Part shown: positions 1 through 12,478 of the stretch, piece after piece
Layout: each line of letters opens with the position of its first letter
How positions within the stretch are numbered: position 1 is the stretch's first letter
Source of the DNA: Auanema rhodensis
Lineage: Eukaryota > Nematoda > Chromadorea > Rhabditida > Rhabditidae
NCBI GenBank assembly: GCA_964057225.1
Contig: OZ059900.1
Location: 4,784,501-4,848,500, forward strand
Length of the DNA: 64,000 nucleotides
Direction: 5' to 3'
The notes under the pieces: generated by a model
Told to the model about the DNA's origin: nothing
Databases searched by the model: none
Seen by the model: the letters and a program-made list of their open reading frames with translations, nothing else
Position numbers and translations under genes: made by a program

Positions 1-260
1 TGGGGACTTCATCAAACTTCACAGTATTCTTCTATCTTTAACGGTATCCGAGTTACAAATCAAGATCACTTTCTTTGGATACTTAGGTGGTATAGCTACC
101 TGTTCACAAAAAATTGGAAGTCTTGGTTACCATGCATCAAACACAATACGATAGTGTTTCTAGACTAATATGACCATGGGAAATTCATTTAAGTTCACAG
201 TATTCTTTTATCTTTAACGGTATCCGAGTTACAAATCAAGATCACTTTCTTTGGATACTT

Positions 261-277
261 AGGTGGTATAGCTACCT
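261..277. other. Imperfect dyad in monomer core (example copy)
   Basis: AGGTGGTATAGCTACCT can fold on itself. The outer AGGT pairs with ACCT, an inner G pairs with C, two G-T wobbles fill the stem, and the loop is three bases; TAGCTA inside it is a perfect palindrome. It recurs in nearly every monomer. In type B units the second base (262) is T, giving TTATGTGG, so one outer pair is lost. Short dyads are a recurrent feature of centromere satellites that lack CENP-B boxes, but a role here is only inference. No protein-binding site is recognised. Confidence 0.4.
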
Positions 278-283
278 GTTCAC

Positions 284-289
284 AAAAAA
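284..289. other. Six-A tract repeated every 176 bp (example copy)
   Basis: A run of six A residues follows TTCAC in almost every unit. It recurs with 176-bp spacing across the window. It is shortened by an A-to-G change (AAAAAGTTGG) in a few monomers, at 10849, 33727, 34783, 34959, 35135 and 35311. A-tracts stiffen or bend DNA and tend to sit in linker or at nucleosome edges; that role is inferred here, not shown. Confidence 0.5.
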
Positions 290-686
290 TTGGAAGTCCT
301 GGTTACCATGCATCAAACCCATTAAGATTGTGTTTCTAGACTAATATGACCATGGGAAATTTATTTAAGTTCACAGTATTCTTTTATCTTCAACGGTATC
401 CGAGTTACAAATCAAGATCACTTTCTTTGGATACTTATGTGGTATAGCTACCTGTTCACAAAAAATTGGAAGTCTTGGTTACCATGCATCAAATCCTTTA
501 AGATAGTGTTTCTAGACTAATATGACCATGGGAAATTTATTTAAGTTCACAGTATTCTTTTATCTTCAACGGTATCCGAGTTACAAATCAAGATCACTTT
601 CTTTGGATACTTATGTGGTATAGCTACCTGTTCACAAAAAATTGGAAGTCTTGGTTACCATGCATCAAATCCTTTAAGATAGTGTT

Positions 687-1742
687 TCTAGACTAATATA
701 ACCATGGGGACTTCATCAAACTTCACAGTATTCTTCTATCTTTAACGGTATCCGAGTTACAAATCAAGATCACTTTCTTTGGATACTTAGGTGGTATAGC
801 TACCTGTTCACAAAAAATTGGAAGTCCTGGTTACCATGCATCAAACCCATTAAGATTGTGTTTCTAGACTAATATGACCATGGGAAATTCATTTAAGTTC
901 ACAGTATTCTTCTATCTTTAACGGTATCCGAGTTACAAATCAAGATCACTTTCTTTGGATACTTAGGTGGTATAGCTACCTGTTCACAAAAAATTGGAAG
1001 TCCTGGTTACCATGCATCAAACCCATTAAGATTGTGTTTCTAGACTAATATGACCATGGGAAATTTATTTAAGTTCACAGTATTCTTTTATCTTCAACGG
1101 TATCCGAGTTACAAATCAAGATCACTTTCTTTGGATACTTATGTGGTATAGCTACCTGTTCACAAAAAATTGGAAGTCTTGGTTACCATGCATCAAATCC
1201 TTTAAGATAGTGTTTCTAGACTAATATAACCATGGGGACTTCATCAAACTTCACAGTATTCTTCTATCTTTAACGGTATCCGAGTTACAAATCAAGATCA
1301 CTTTCTTTGGATACTTAGGTGGTATAGCTACCTGTTCACAAAAAATTGGAAGTCCTGGTTACCATGCATCAAACCCATTAAGATTGTGTTTCTAGACTAA
1401 TATGACCATGGGAAATTCATTTAAGTTCACAGTATTCTTCTATCTTTAACGGTATCCGAGTTACAAATCAAGATCACTTTCTTTGGATACTTAGGTGGTA
1501 TGGCTACCTGTTCACAAAAAATTGGAAGTCCTGGTTACCATGCATCAAACCCATTAAGATTGTGTTTCTAGACTAATATGACCATGGGAAATTTATTTAA
1601 GTTCACAGTATTCTTTTATCTTCAACGGTATCCGAGTTACAAATCAAGATCACTTTCTTTGGATACTTATGTGGTATAGCTACCTGTTCACAAAAAATTG
1701 GAAGTCTTGGTTACCATGCATCAAACCCATTAAGATAGTGTT
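687..1742. repeat. 3-mer higher-order repeat C-A-B, 528 bp, two copies
   Basis: C units with the private head ending CAAACTTC start at 687, 1215 and 1743, exactly 528 bp apart. Between them lie an A unit (TTCTATCTTTAAC) and a B unit (TTATGTGG). The third C is followed by a B-like unit with a private GTGCAC change, so the period breaks there. Small differences (GGTATGGC for GGTATAGC near 1500, and a different tail on the second B) separate the two copies. This is a short local HOR, most simply made by unequal exchange three units out of register. Confidence 0.8.
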
Positions 1743-2974
1743 TCTAGACTAATATAACCATGGGGACTTCATCAAACTTCACAGTATTCTTCTATCTTTA
1801 ACGGTATCCGAGTTACAAATCAAGATCACTTTCTTTGGATACTTAGGTGGTATAGCTACCTGTTCACAAAAAATTGGAAGTCCTGGTTACCATGCATCAA
1901 ACCCATTAAGATTGTGTTTCTAGACTAATATGACCATGGGAAATTTATTTAAGTGCACAGTATTCTTTTATCTTCAACGGTATCCGAGTTACAAATCAAG
2001 ATCACTTTCTTTGGATACTTATGTGGTATAGCTACCTGTTCACAAAAAATTGGAAGTCTTGGTTACCATGCATCAAATCCTTTAAGATAGTTTTTCTAGA
2101 CTAATATAACCATGGGGACTTCATCAAATTTCACAGTATTCTTCTATCTTTAACGGTATCCGAGTTACAAATCAAGATCACTTTCTTTGGATACTTAGGT
2201 GGTATGGCTACCTGTTCACAAAAAATTGGAAGTCCTGGTTACCATGCATCAAACCCATTAAGATTGTGTTTCTAGACTAATATGACCATGGGAAATTCAT
2301 TTAAGTTCACAGTATTCTTCTATCTTTAACGGTATCCGAGTTACAAATCAAGATCACTTTCTTTGGATACTTAGGTGGTACAGCTACCTGTTCACAAAAA
2401 ATTGGAAGTCCTGGTTACCATGCATCAAACCCATTAAGATTGTGTTTCTAGACTAATATGACCATTGGAAATTCATTTAAGTTCACAGTATTCTTCTATC
2501 TTTAACGGTATCCGAGTTACAAATCAAGATCACTTTCTTTGGATACTTAGGTGGTATAGCTACCTGTTCACAAAAAATTGGAAGTCCTGGTTACCATGCA
2601 TCAAACCCATTAAGATTGTGTTTCTAGACTAATATGACCATGGGAAATTTATTTAACTTCACAGTATTCTTTTATCTTCAACGGTATCCGAGTTACAAAT
2701 CAAGATCACTTTCTTTGGATACTTATGTGGTATAGCTACCTGTTCACAAAAAATTGGAAGTCTTGGTTACCATGCATCAAACCCATTAAGATTGTGTTTC
2801 TAGACTAATATGACCATGGGAAATTTATTTAAGTTCACAGTATTCTTTTATCTTCAACGGTATCCGAGTTACAAATCAAGATCACTTTCTTTGGATACTT
2901 ATGTGGTATAGCTACCTGTTCACAAAAAATTGGAAGTCCTGGTTACCATGCATCAAACCCATTAAAATTGTGTT
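1743..2974. repeat. Mixed C/B/A monomers without clear period
   Basis: The units in order are C (1743), B (1919, with AAGTGCACAG), C (2095), A (2271), A (2447), A-like-to-B (2623, with ATTTAACTTC) and B (2799). The unit at 2447 has lost its NcoI site (CCATTGG). No repeating order is visible over these seven units. All stay in 176-bp register. Confidence 0.8.
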
Positions 2975-5900
2975 TCTAGACTAATATGACCATGGGAAAT
3001 TCATTTAAGTTTACAGTATTCTTCTATCTTTAACGGTATCCGAGTAACAAATCAAGATCACTTTCTTTGGATACTTAGGTGGTATAGCTACCTGTTCACA
3101 AAAAATTGGAAGTCCTGGTTACCATGCATCAAACCCATTAAGATTGTGTTTCTAGACTAATATAACCATGGGGACTTCATCAAATTTCACAGTATTCTTC
3201 TATCTTCAACGGTATCCGAGTTACAAATCAAGATCACTTTCTTTGGATACTTAGGTGGTATAGCTACCTGTTCACAAAAAATTGGAAGTCCTGGTTACCA
3301 TGCATCAAACCCATTAAGATTGTGTTTCTAGACTAATATGACCATGGGAAATTCATTTAAGTTCACAGTATTCTTTTATCTTTAACGGTATCCGAGTTAC
3401 AAATCAAGATCACTTTCTTTGGATACTTAGGTGGTATAGCTACCTGTTCACAAAAAATTGGAAGTCCTGGTTACCTTGCATCAAACCCATTAAGATTGTG
3501 TTTCTAGACTAATATGACCATGGGAAATTCATTTAAGTTCACAGTATTCTTTTATCTTTAACGGTATCCGAGTTACAAATCAAGATCACTTTCTTTGGAT
3601 ACTTAGGTGGTATAGCTACCTGTTCACAAAAAATTGGAAGTCCTGGTTACCTTGCATCAAACCCATTAAGATTGTGTTTCTAGACTAATATGACCATGGG
3701 AAATTCATTTAAGTTCACAGTATTCTTCTATCTTTAACGGTATCCGAGTTACAAATCAAGATCACTTTCTTTGGATACTTAGGTGGTATAGCTACCTGTT
3801 CACAAAAAATTGGAAGTCCTGGTTACCATGCATCAAACCCATTAAGATTGTGTTTCTAGACTAATATGACCATGGGAAATTTATTTAAGTTCACAGTATT
3901 CTTTTATCTTCAACGGTATCCGAGTTACAAATCAAGATCACTTTCTTTGGATACTTATGTGGTATAGCTACCTGTTCACAAAAAATTGGAAGTCTTGGTT
4001 ACCATGCATCAAATCCTTTAAGATAGTGTTTCTAGACTAATATAACCATGGGGACTTTATCAAACTTCACAGTATTCTTCTATCTTTAACGGTATCCGAG
4101 TTACAAATCAAGATCACTTTCTTTGGATACTTAGGTGGTATAGCTACCTGTTCACAAAAAATTGGAAGTCCTGGTTACCATGCATCAAACCCATTAAGAT
4201 TGTGTTTCTAGACTAATATGACCATGGGAAATTCATTTAAGTTCACAGTATTCTTCTATCTTTAACGGTATCCGAGTTACAAATCAAGATCACTTTCTTT
4301 GGATACTTAGGTGGTATAGCTACCTGTTCACAAAAAATTGGAAGTCCTGGTTACCATGCATCAAACCCATTAAAATTGTGTTTCTAGACTAATATGACCA
4401 TGGGAAATTTATTTAAGTTCACAGTATTCTTTTATCTTCAACGGTATCCGAGTTACAAATCAAGATCACTTTCTTTGGATACTTAGGTGGTATAGCTACC
4501 TGTTCACAAAAAATTGGAAGTCCTGGTTACCATGCATCAAACCCATTAAGATTGTGTTTCTAGACTACTATGACCATGGGAAATTCATTTAAGTTCACAG
4601 TATTCTTCTATCTTTAACGGTATCCGAGTTACAAATCAAGATCACTTTCTTTGGATACTTAGGTGGTATAGCTACCTGTTCACAAAAAATTGGAAGTCCT
4701 GGTTACCATGCATCAAACCCATTAAGATTGTGTTTCTAGACTAATATGACCATGGGAAATTCATTTAAGTTCACAGTATTCTTCTATCTTTAACGGTATC
4801 CGAGTTACAAATCAAGATCACTTTCTTTGGATACTTAGGTGGTATAGCTACCTGTTCACAAAAAATTGGAAGTCCTGGTTACCATGCATCAAACCCATTA
4901 AGATTGTGTTTCTAGACTAATATGACCATGGGAAATTTAATTAAGTTCACAGTATTCTTTTATCTTCAACGGTATCCGAGTTACAAATCAAGATCACTTT
5001 CTTTGGATACTTATGTGGCATAGCTACCTGTTCACAAAAAATTGGAAGTCTTGGTTACCATGCATCAAATCCTTTGAGATAGTGTTTCTAGACTAATATA
5101 ACCATGGGGACTTCATCAAATTTCACAGTATTCTTCTATCTTCAACGGTATCCGAGTTACAAATCAAGATCACTTTCTTTGGATACTTAGGTGGTATAGC
5201 TACCTGTTCACAAAAAATTGGAAGTCCTGGTTACCATGCATCAAACCCATTAAAATTGTGTTTCTAGACTAATATGACCATGGGAAATTCATTTAAGTTT
5301 ACAGTATTCTTCTATCTTTAACGGTATCCGAGTAACAAATCAAGATCACTTTCTTTGGATACTTAGGTGGTATAGCTACCTGTTCACAAAAAATTGGAAG
5401 TCCTGGTTACCATGCATCAAACCCATTAAGATTGTGTTTCTAGACTAATATAACCATGGGGACTTCATCAAATTTCACAGTATTCTTCTATCTTCAACGG
5501 TATCCGAGTTACAAATCAAGATCACTTTCTTTGGATACTTAGGTGGTATAGCTACCTGTTCACAAAAAATTGGAAGTCCTGGTTACCATGCATCAAACCC
5601 ATTAAAATTGTGTTTCTAGACTAATATGACCATGGGAAATTTATTTAAGTTCACAGTATTCTTTTATCTTCAACGGTATCCGAGTTACAAATCAAGATCA
5701 CTTTCTTTGGATACTTAGGTGGTATAGCTACCTGTTCACAAAAAATTGGAAGTCCTGGTTACCATGCATCAAACCCATTAAGATTGTGTTTCTAGACTAA
5801 TATGACCATGGGAAATTCATTTAAGTTCACAGTATTCTTCTATCTTTAACGGTATCCGAGTTACAAATCAAGATCACTTTCTTTGGATACTTAGGTGGTA

Positions 5901-6846
5901 TAGCTACCTGTTCACAAAAAATTGGAAGTCTTGGTTACCATGCATCAAATCCTTTAAGATAGTGTTTCTAGACTAATATGACCATGGGAAATTTATTTAA
6001 GTTCACAGTATTCTTTTATCTTTAACGGTATCCGAGTTACAAATCAAGATCACTTTCTTTGGATACTTAGGTGGTATAGCTACCTGTTCACAAAAAATTG
6101 GAAGTCCTGGTTACCATGCATCAAACCCATTAAGATTGTGTTTCTAGACTAATATGACCATGGGAAATTTATTTAAGTTCACAGTATTCTTTTATCTTCA
6201 ACGGTATCCGAGTTACAAATCAAGATCACTTTCTTTGGATACTTATGTGGTATAGCTACCTGTTCACAAAAAATTGGAAGTCTTGGTTACCATGCATCAA
6301 ATCCTTTAAGATAGTGTTTCTAGACTAATATAACCATGGGGACTTTATCAAACTTCACAGTATTCTTCTATCTTTAACGGTATCCGAGTTACAAATCAAG
6401 ATCACTTTCTTTGGATACTTAGGTGGTATAGCTACCTGTTCACAAAAAATTGGAAGTCCTGGTTACCATGCATCAAACCCATTAAGATTGTGTTTCTAGA
6501 CTAATATGACCATGGGAAATTCATTTAAGTTCACAGTATTCTTCTATCTTTAACGGTATCCGAGTTACAAATCAAGATCACTTTCTTTGGATACTTAGGT
6601 GGTATAGCTACCTGTTCACAAAAAATTGGAAGTCCTGGTTACCATGCATCAAACCCATTAAAATTGTGTTTCTAGACTAATATGACCATGGGAAATTCAT
6701 TTAAGTTTACAGTATTCTTCTATCTTTAACGGTATCCGAGTAACAAATCAAGATCACTTTCTTTGGATACTTAGGTGGTATAGCTACCTGTTCACAAAAA
6801 ATTGGAAGTCTTGGTTACCATGCATCAAACACAATACGATAGTGTT
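2975..6846. repeat. 13-mer duplication, 2288 bp offset
   Basis: Type G units (GAGTAAC) at 2975 and 5263 are 2288 bp apart (13 x 176). C units with the rare head GGGGACTTTATCAAACTTC at 4031 and 6319 have the same offset. The two stretches are 2975-5262 and 5263-6846, the second shorter. The insides are not identical: AACCTTGC tails occur only in the left copy (3327 and 3503). B/A hybrids sit at 4383 and 5615, with B-type heads and TTAGGTGG tails. A private TAC for TAA occurs after the XbaI site at 4559. The block is an older duplication partly rearranged by unit-sized exchanges. Confidence 0.75.
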
Positions 6847-9800
6847 TCTAGACTAATATGACCATGGGGACTTCATTAAAACTAACAGTATTCTTCTATC
6901 TTCAACGGTATCCGAGTTACAAATCAAGATCACTTTCTTTGGATACTTAGGTGGTATAGCTACCTGTTCACAAAAAATTGGAAGTCCTGGTTACCATGCA
7001 TCAAACCCATTAAGATTGTGTTTCTAGACTAATATGACCATGGGAAATTTATTTAAGTTCACAGTATTCTTTTATCTTCAACGGTATCCGAGTTACAAAT
7101 CAAGATCACTTTCTTTGGATACTTATGTGGTATAGCTACCTGTTCACAAAAAATTGGAAGTCCTGGTTACCATGCATCAAACCCATTAAGATTGTGTTTC
7201 TAGACTAATATGACCATGGGAAATTCATTTAAGTTCACAGTATTCTTTTATCTTCAACGGTATCCGAGTTACAAATCAAGATCACTTTCTTTGGATACTT
7301 AGGTGGTATAGCTACCTGTTCACAAAAAATTGGAAGTCCTGGTTACCATGCATCAAACCCATTAAGATTGTGTTTCTAGACTAATATGACCATGATGACT
7401 TCATTGAAATTCACAGTATTCTTCTATCTTCAACGGTATCCGAGTTACAAATCAAGATCACTTTCTTTGGATACTTAGGTGGTATAGCTACCTGTTCACA
7501 AAAAATTGGAAGTCTTGGTTACCATGCATCAAACCCATTAAGATTGTGTTTCTAGACTAATATGACCATGGGAAATTCATTTAAGTTCACAGTATTCTTT
7601 TATCTTTAACGGTATCCGAGTTACAAATCAAGATCACTTTCTTTGGATACTTAGGTGGTATAGCTACCTGTTCACAAAAAATTGGAAGTCTTGGTTACCA
7701 TGCATCAAACACAATACGATAGTGTTTCTAGACTAATATGACCATGGGGACTTCATTAAAATTAACAGTATTCTTCTATCTTCAACGGTATCCGAGTTAC
7801 AAATCAAGATCACTTTCTTTGGATACTTAGGTGGTATAGCTACCTGTTCACAAAAAATTGGAAGTCCTGGTTACCATGCATCAAACCCATTAAGATTGTG
7901 TTTCTAGACTAATATGACCATGGGAAATTCATTTAAGTTCACAGTATTCTTTTATCTTTAACGGTATCCGAGTTACAAATCAAGATCACTTTCTTTGGAT
8001 ACTTAGGTGGTATAGCTACCTGTTCACAAAAAATTGGAAGTCCTGGTTACCTTGCATCAAACCCATTAAGATTGTGTTTCTAGACTAATATGACCATGGG
8101 AAATTTATTTAAGTTCACAGTATTCTTTTATCTTCAACGGTATCCGAGTTACAAATCAAGATCACTTTCTTTGGATACTTATGTGGTATAGCTACCTGTT
8201 CACAAAAAATTGGAAGTCTTGGTTACCATGCATCAAATCCTTTAAGATAGTGTTTCTAGACTAATATAACCATGGGGACTTCATCAAATTTCACAGTATT
8301 CTTCTATCTTTAACGGTATCCGAGTTACAAATCAAGATCACTTTCTTTGGATACTTAGGTGGTATAGCTACCTGTTCACAAAAAATTGGAAGTCCTGGTT
8401 ACCATGCATCAAACCCATTAAGATTGTGTTTCTAGACTAATATAACCATGGGAAATTTATTTAAGTTCACAGTATTCTTTTATCTTCAACGGTATCCGAG
8501 TTACAAATCAAGATCACTTTCTTTGGATACTTATGTGGTATAGCTACCTGTTCACAAAAAATTGGAAGTCCTGGTTACCATGCATCAAACACAATACGAT
8601 AGTGTTTCTAGACTAATATGACCATGGGGACTTCATTAAAACTAACAGTATTCTTCTATCTTCAACGGTATCCGAGTTACAAATCAAGATCACTTTCTTT
8701 GGATACTTAGGTGGTATAGCTACCTGTTCACAAAAAATTGGAAGTCCTGGTTACCATGCATCAAACCCATTAAGATTGTGTTTCTAGACTAATATGACCA
8801 TGGGAAATTTATTTAAGTTCACAGTATTCTTTTATCTTCAACGGTATCCGAGTTACAAATCAAGATCACTTTCTTTGGATACTTATGTGGTATAGCTACC
8901 TGTTCACAAAAAATTGGAAGTCCTGGTTACCATGCATCAAACCCATTAAGATTGTGTTTCTAGACTAATATGACCATGGGAAATTCATTTAAGTTCACAG
9001 TATTCTTTTATCTTCAACGGTATCCGAGTTACAAATCAAGATCACTTTCTTTGGATACTTAGGTGGTATAGCTACCTGTTCACAAAAAATTGGAAGTCCT
9101 GGTTACCATGCATCAAACCCATTAAGATTGTGTTTCTAGACTAATATGACCATGATGACTTCATTGAAATTCACAGTATTCTTCTATCTTCAACGGTATC
9201 CGAGTTACAAATCAAGATCACTTTCTTTGGATACTTAGGTGGTATAGCTACCTGTTCACAAAAAATTGGAAGTCTTGGTTACCATGCATCAAACCCATTA
9301 AGATTGTGTTTCTAGACTAATATGACCATGGGAAATTCATTTAAGTTCACAGTATTCTTTTATCTTTAACGGTATCCGAGTTACAAATCAAGATCACTTT
9401 CTTTGGATACTTAGGTGGTATAGCTACCTGTTCACAAAAAATTGGAAGTCTTGGTTACCATGCATCAAACACAATACGATAGTGTTTCTAGACTAATATG
9501 ACCATGGGGACTTCATTAAAATTAACAGTATTCTTCTATCTTCAACGGTATCCGAGTTACAAATCAAGATCACTTTCTTTGGATACTTAGGTGGTATAGC
9601 TACCTGTTCACAAAAAATTGGAAGTCCTGGTTACCATGCATCAAACCCATTAAGATTGTGTTTCTAGACTAATATGACCATGGGAAATTCATTTAAGTTC
9701 ACAGTATTCTTTTATCTTTAACGGTATCCGAGTTACAAATCAAGATCACTTTCTTTGGATACTTAGGTGGTATAGCTACCTGTTCACAAAAAATTGGAAG

Positions 9801-10190
9801 TCCTGGTTACCTTGCATCAAACCCATTAAGATTGTGTTTCTAGACTAATATGACCATGGGAAATTTATTTAAGTTCACAGTATTCTTTTATCTTCAACGG
9901 TATCCGAGTTACAAATCAAGATCACTTTCTTTGGATACTTATGTGGTATAGCTACCTGTTCACAAAAAATTGGAAGTCTTGGTTACCATGCATCAAATCC
10001 TTTAAGATAGTGTTTCTAGACTAATATAACCATGGGGACTTCATCAAATTTCACAGTATTCTTCTATCTTTAACGGTATCCGAGTTACAAATCAAGATCA
10101 CTTTCTTTGGATACTTAGGTGGTATAGCTACCTGTTCACAAAAAATTCGAAGTCCTGGTTACCATGCATCAAACCCATTAAGATAGTGTT
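6847..10190. repeat. 10-mer higher-order repeat, 1760 bp, two copies
   Basis: The order D-B-A-E-A-D-A-B-C-B runs from 6847 to 8606, and D-B-A-E-A-D-A-B-C follows from 8607 to 10190. Rare markers are shared at 1760 bp: the D head with AAAACTAAC (6881 and 8641), the E unit (7375 and 9135) and the AACCTTGC tail. Copy 2 departs in its ninth unit, which carries ATTCGAAG at 10146, and no tenth unit matching copy 1 follows. Apart from that I noticed no difference, so the duplication looks recent. Confidence 0.85.
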
Positions 10191-12478
10191 TCTAGACTAA
10201 TATAACCATGGGGACTTCATTAAATTTCACAGTATTCTTCTATCTTCAACGGTATCCGAGTTACAAATCAAGATCACTTTCTTTGGATACTTAGGTGGTA
10301 TAGCTACCTGTTCACAAAAAATTGGAAGTCCTGGTTACCATGCATCAAACCCATTAAGATTGTGTTTCTAGACTAATATAACCATGGGAAATTCATTTAA
10401 GTTCACAGTATTCTTCTATCTTTAACGGTATCCGAGTTACAAATCAAGATCTCTTTCTTTGGATACTTAGGTGGTATAGCTACCTGTTCACAAAAAATTG
10501 GAAGTCCTGGTTACCATGCATCAAACCCATTAAGATTGTGTTTCTAGACTAATATGACCATGGGAAATTCATTCAAGTTCACAGTATTCTTCTATCTTTA
10601 ACGGTATCCGAGTTACAAATCAAGATCACTTTCTTTGGATACTTATGTGGTATAGCTACCTGTTCACAAAAAATTGGAAGTCTTGGTTACCATGCATCAA
10701 ATCCTTTAAGATAGTGTTTCTAGACTAATATAACCATGGGGACTTCATCAAATTTCACAGTATTCTTCTATCTTTAACGGTATCCGAGTTACAAATCAAG
10801 ATCACTTTCTTTGGATACTTAGGTGGTATAGCTACCTGTTCACAAAAAGTTGGAAGTCCTGGTTACCATGCATCAAACCCATTAAGATTGTGTTTCTAGA
10901 CTAATATGACCATGGGAAATTCATTTAAGTTCACAGTATTCTTCTATCTTTAACGGTATCCGAGTTACAAATCAAGATCACTTTCTTTGGATACTTAGGT
11001 GGTATAGCTACCTGTTCACAAAAAATTGGAAGTCCTGGTTACCATGCATCAAACCCATTAAGATTGTGTTTCTAGACTAATATGACCATGGGAAATTTAT
11101 TTAAGTTCACAGTATTCTTTTATCTTCAACGGTATCCGAGTTACAAATCAAGATCACTTTCTTTGGATACTTATGTGGTATAGCTACCTGTTCACAAAAA
11201 ATTGGAAGTCTTGGTTACCATGCATCAAATCCTTTAAGATAGTGTTTCTAGACTAATATAACCATGGGGACTTCATCAAATTTCACAGTATTCTTCTATC
11301 TTTAACGGTATCCGAGTTACAAATCAAGATCACTTTCTTTGGATACTTAGGTGGTATAGCTACCTGTTCACAAAAAATTGGAAGTCTTGGTTACCATGCA
11401 TCAAATCCTTTAAGATAGTGTTTCTAGACTAATATAACCATAGGGACTTCATTAAATTTCACAGTATTCTTCTATCTTCAACGGTATCCGAGTTACAAAT
11501 CAAGATCACTTTCTTTGGATACTTAGGTGGTATAGCTACCTGTTCACAAAAAATTCGAAGTCCTGGTTACCATGCATCAAACCCATTAAGATTGTGTTTC
11601 TAGACTAATATAACCATGGGAAATTCATTTAAGTTCACAGTATTCTTCTATCTTTAACGGTATCCGAGTTACAAATCAAGATCACTTTCTTTGGATACTT
11701 AGGTGGTATAGCTACCTGTTCACAAAAAATTGGAAGTCCTGGTTACCTTGCATCAAACCCATTAAGATTGTGTTTCTAGACTAATATGACCATGGGAAAT
11801 TCATTTAAGTTCACAGTATTCTTTTATCTTTAACGGTATCCGAGTTACAAATCAAGATCACTTTCTTTGGATACTTAGGTGGTATAGCTACCTGTTCACA
11901 AAAAATTGGAAGTCCTGGTTACCATGCATCAAACCCATTAAGATTGTGTTTCTAGACTAATATGACCATGATGACTTCATTGAAATTCACAGTATTCTTC
12001 TATCTTCAACGGTATCCGAGTTACAAATCAAGATCACTTTCTTTGGATACTTAGGTGGTATAGCTACCTGTTCACAAAAAATTGGAAGTCCTGGTTACCA
12101 TGCATCAAACCCATTAAGATTGTGTTTCTAGACTAATATGACCATGGGAAATTCATTTAAGTTCACAGTATTCTTCTATCTTTAACGGTATCCGAGTTAC
12201 AAATCAAGATCACTTTCTTTGGATACTTAGGTGGTATAGCTACCTGTTCACAAAAAATTGGAAGTCTTGGTTACCATGCATCAAACACAATACGATAGTG
12301 TTTCTAGACTAATATGACCATGAGAAATTCATTTAAGTTTACAGTATTCTTCTATCTTTAACGGTATCCGAGTTACAAATCAAGATCACTTTCTTTGGAT
12401 ACTTAGGTGGTATAGCTACCTGTTCACAAAAAATTGGAAGTCTTGGTTACCATGCATCAAACACAATACGATAGTGTT
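10191..12478. repeat. Mixed monomers with a segment shared with 33 kb
   Basis: The units are C, A', A/B hybrid with ATTCAAG (10543), C with AAAAAGTTGG (10719), A, B, C, C (11423, NcoI lost as CCATAGG), A', A, E (11951), A and F (12303). The run A', ATTCAAG unit, GTTGG unit, A, B, C (10367-11422) has the same order and rare variants as 33245-34300. The variant ATTCGAAG occurs at 10146 and again at 11554, 1408 bp apart (8 units). No local period is obvious. Confidence 0.75.

Larger units (their letters stand above)
159..334. repeat. Reference 176-bp monomer (type A) and its anatomy
   Basis: This unit runs from one XbaI site (TCTAGA, 159) to the base before the next (335). In order it has an NcoI site (CCATGG, 174-179), a variable head (172-215), the block GGTATCCGAG (219-228), two nearly invariant cores (231-261 and 263-297), a six-A run (284-289), GGTTACC (301-307), an NsiI site (ATGCAT, 308-313) and a variable tail (about 318-330). 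Diagnostic sites are 172 (G/A), 180-198 (head type), 208 (T/C), 215 (T/C), 230 (T/A, type G), 262 (G/T, type B), 298-299 (CC, CT or TT) and the tail. Its length of 58 codons plus 2 bases means reading frames do not carry over between units, which argues against coding. The choice of XbaI as unit boundary is a convention; the true phase of the unit relative to nucleosomes is unknown. Confidence 0.95.
1..686. repeat. Left edge, A/B monomers
   Basis: The window opens inside a monomer with a C-type head (GGGGACTTCATCAAAC), followed by one A unit (159) and two consecutive B units (335 and 511). The two B units look the same apart from the change to TATAACC that starts the next unit. No boundary of the array is seen, so the satellite continues to the left of the window. 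Confidence 0.9.

Noticed and set aside
10141-10160. CENP-B-box-like TTCG in ATTCGAAG (also near 11554)
   Set aside because: Only the TTCG core matches. The rest of the CENP-B box pattern (A..CGGG) is missing, and the variant is a rare substitution of ATTGGAAG in two units.
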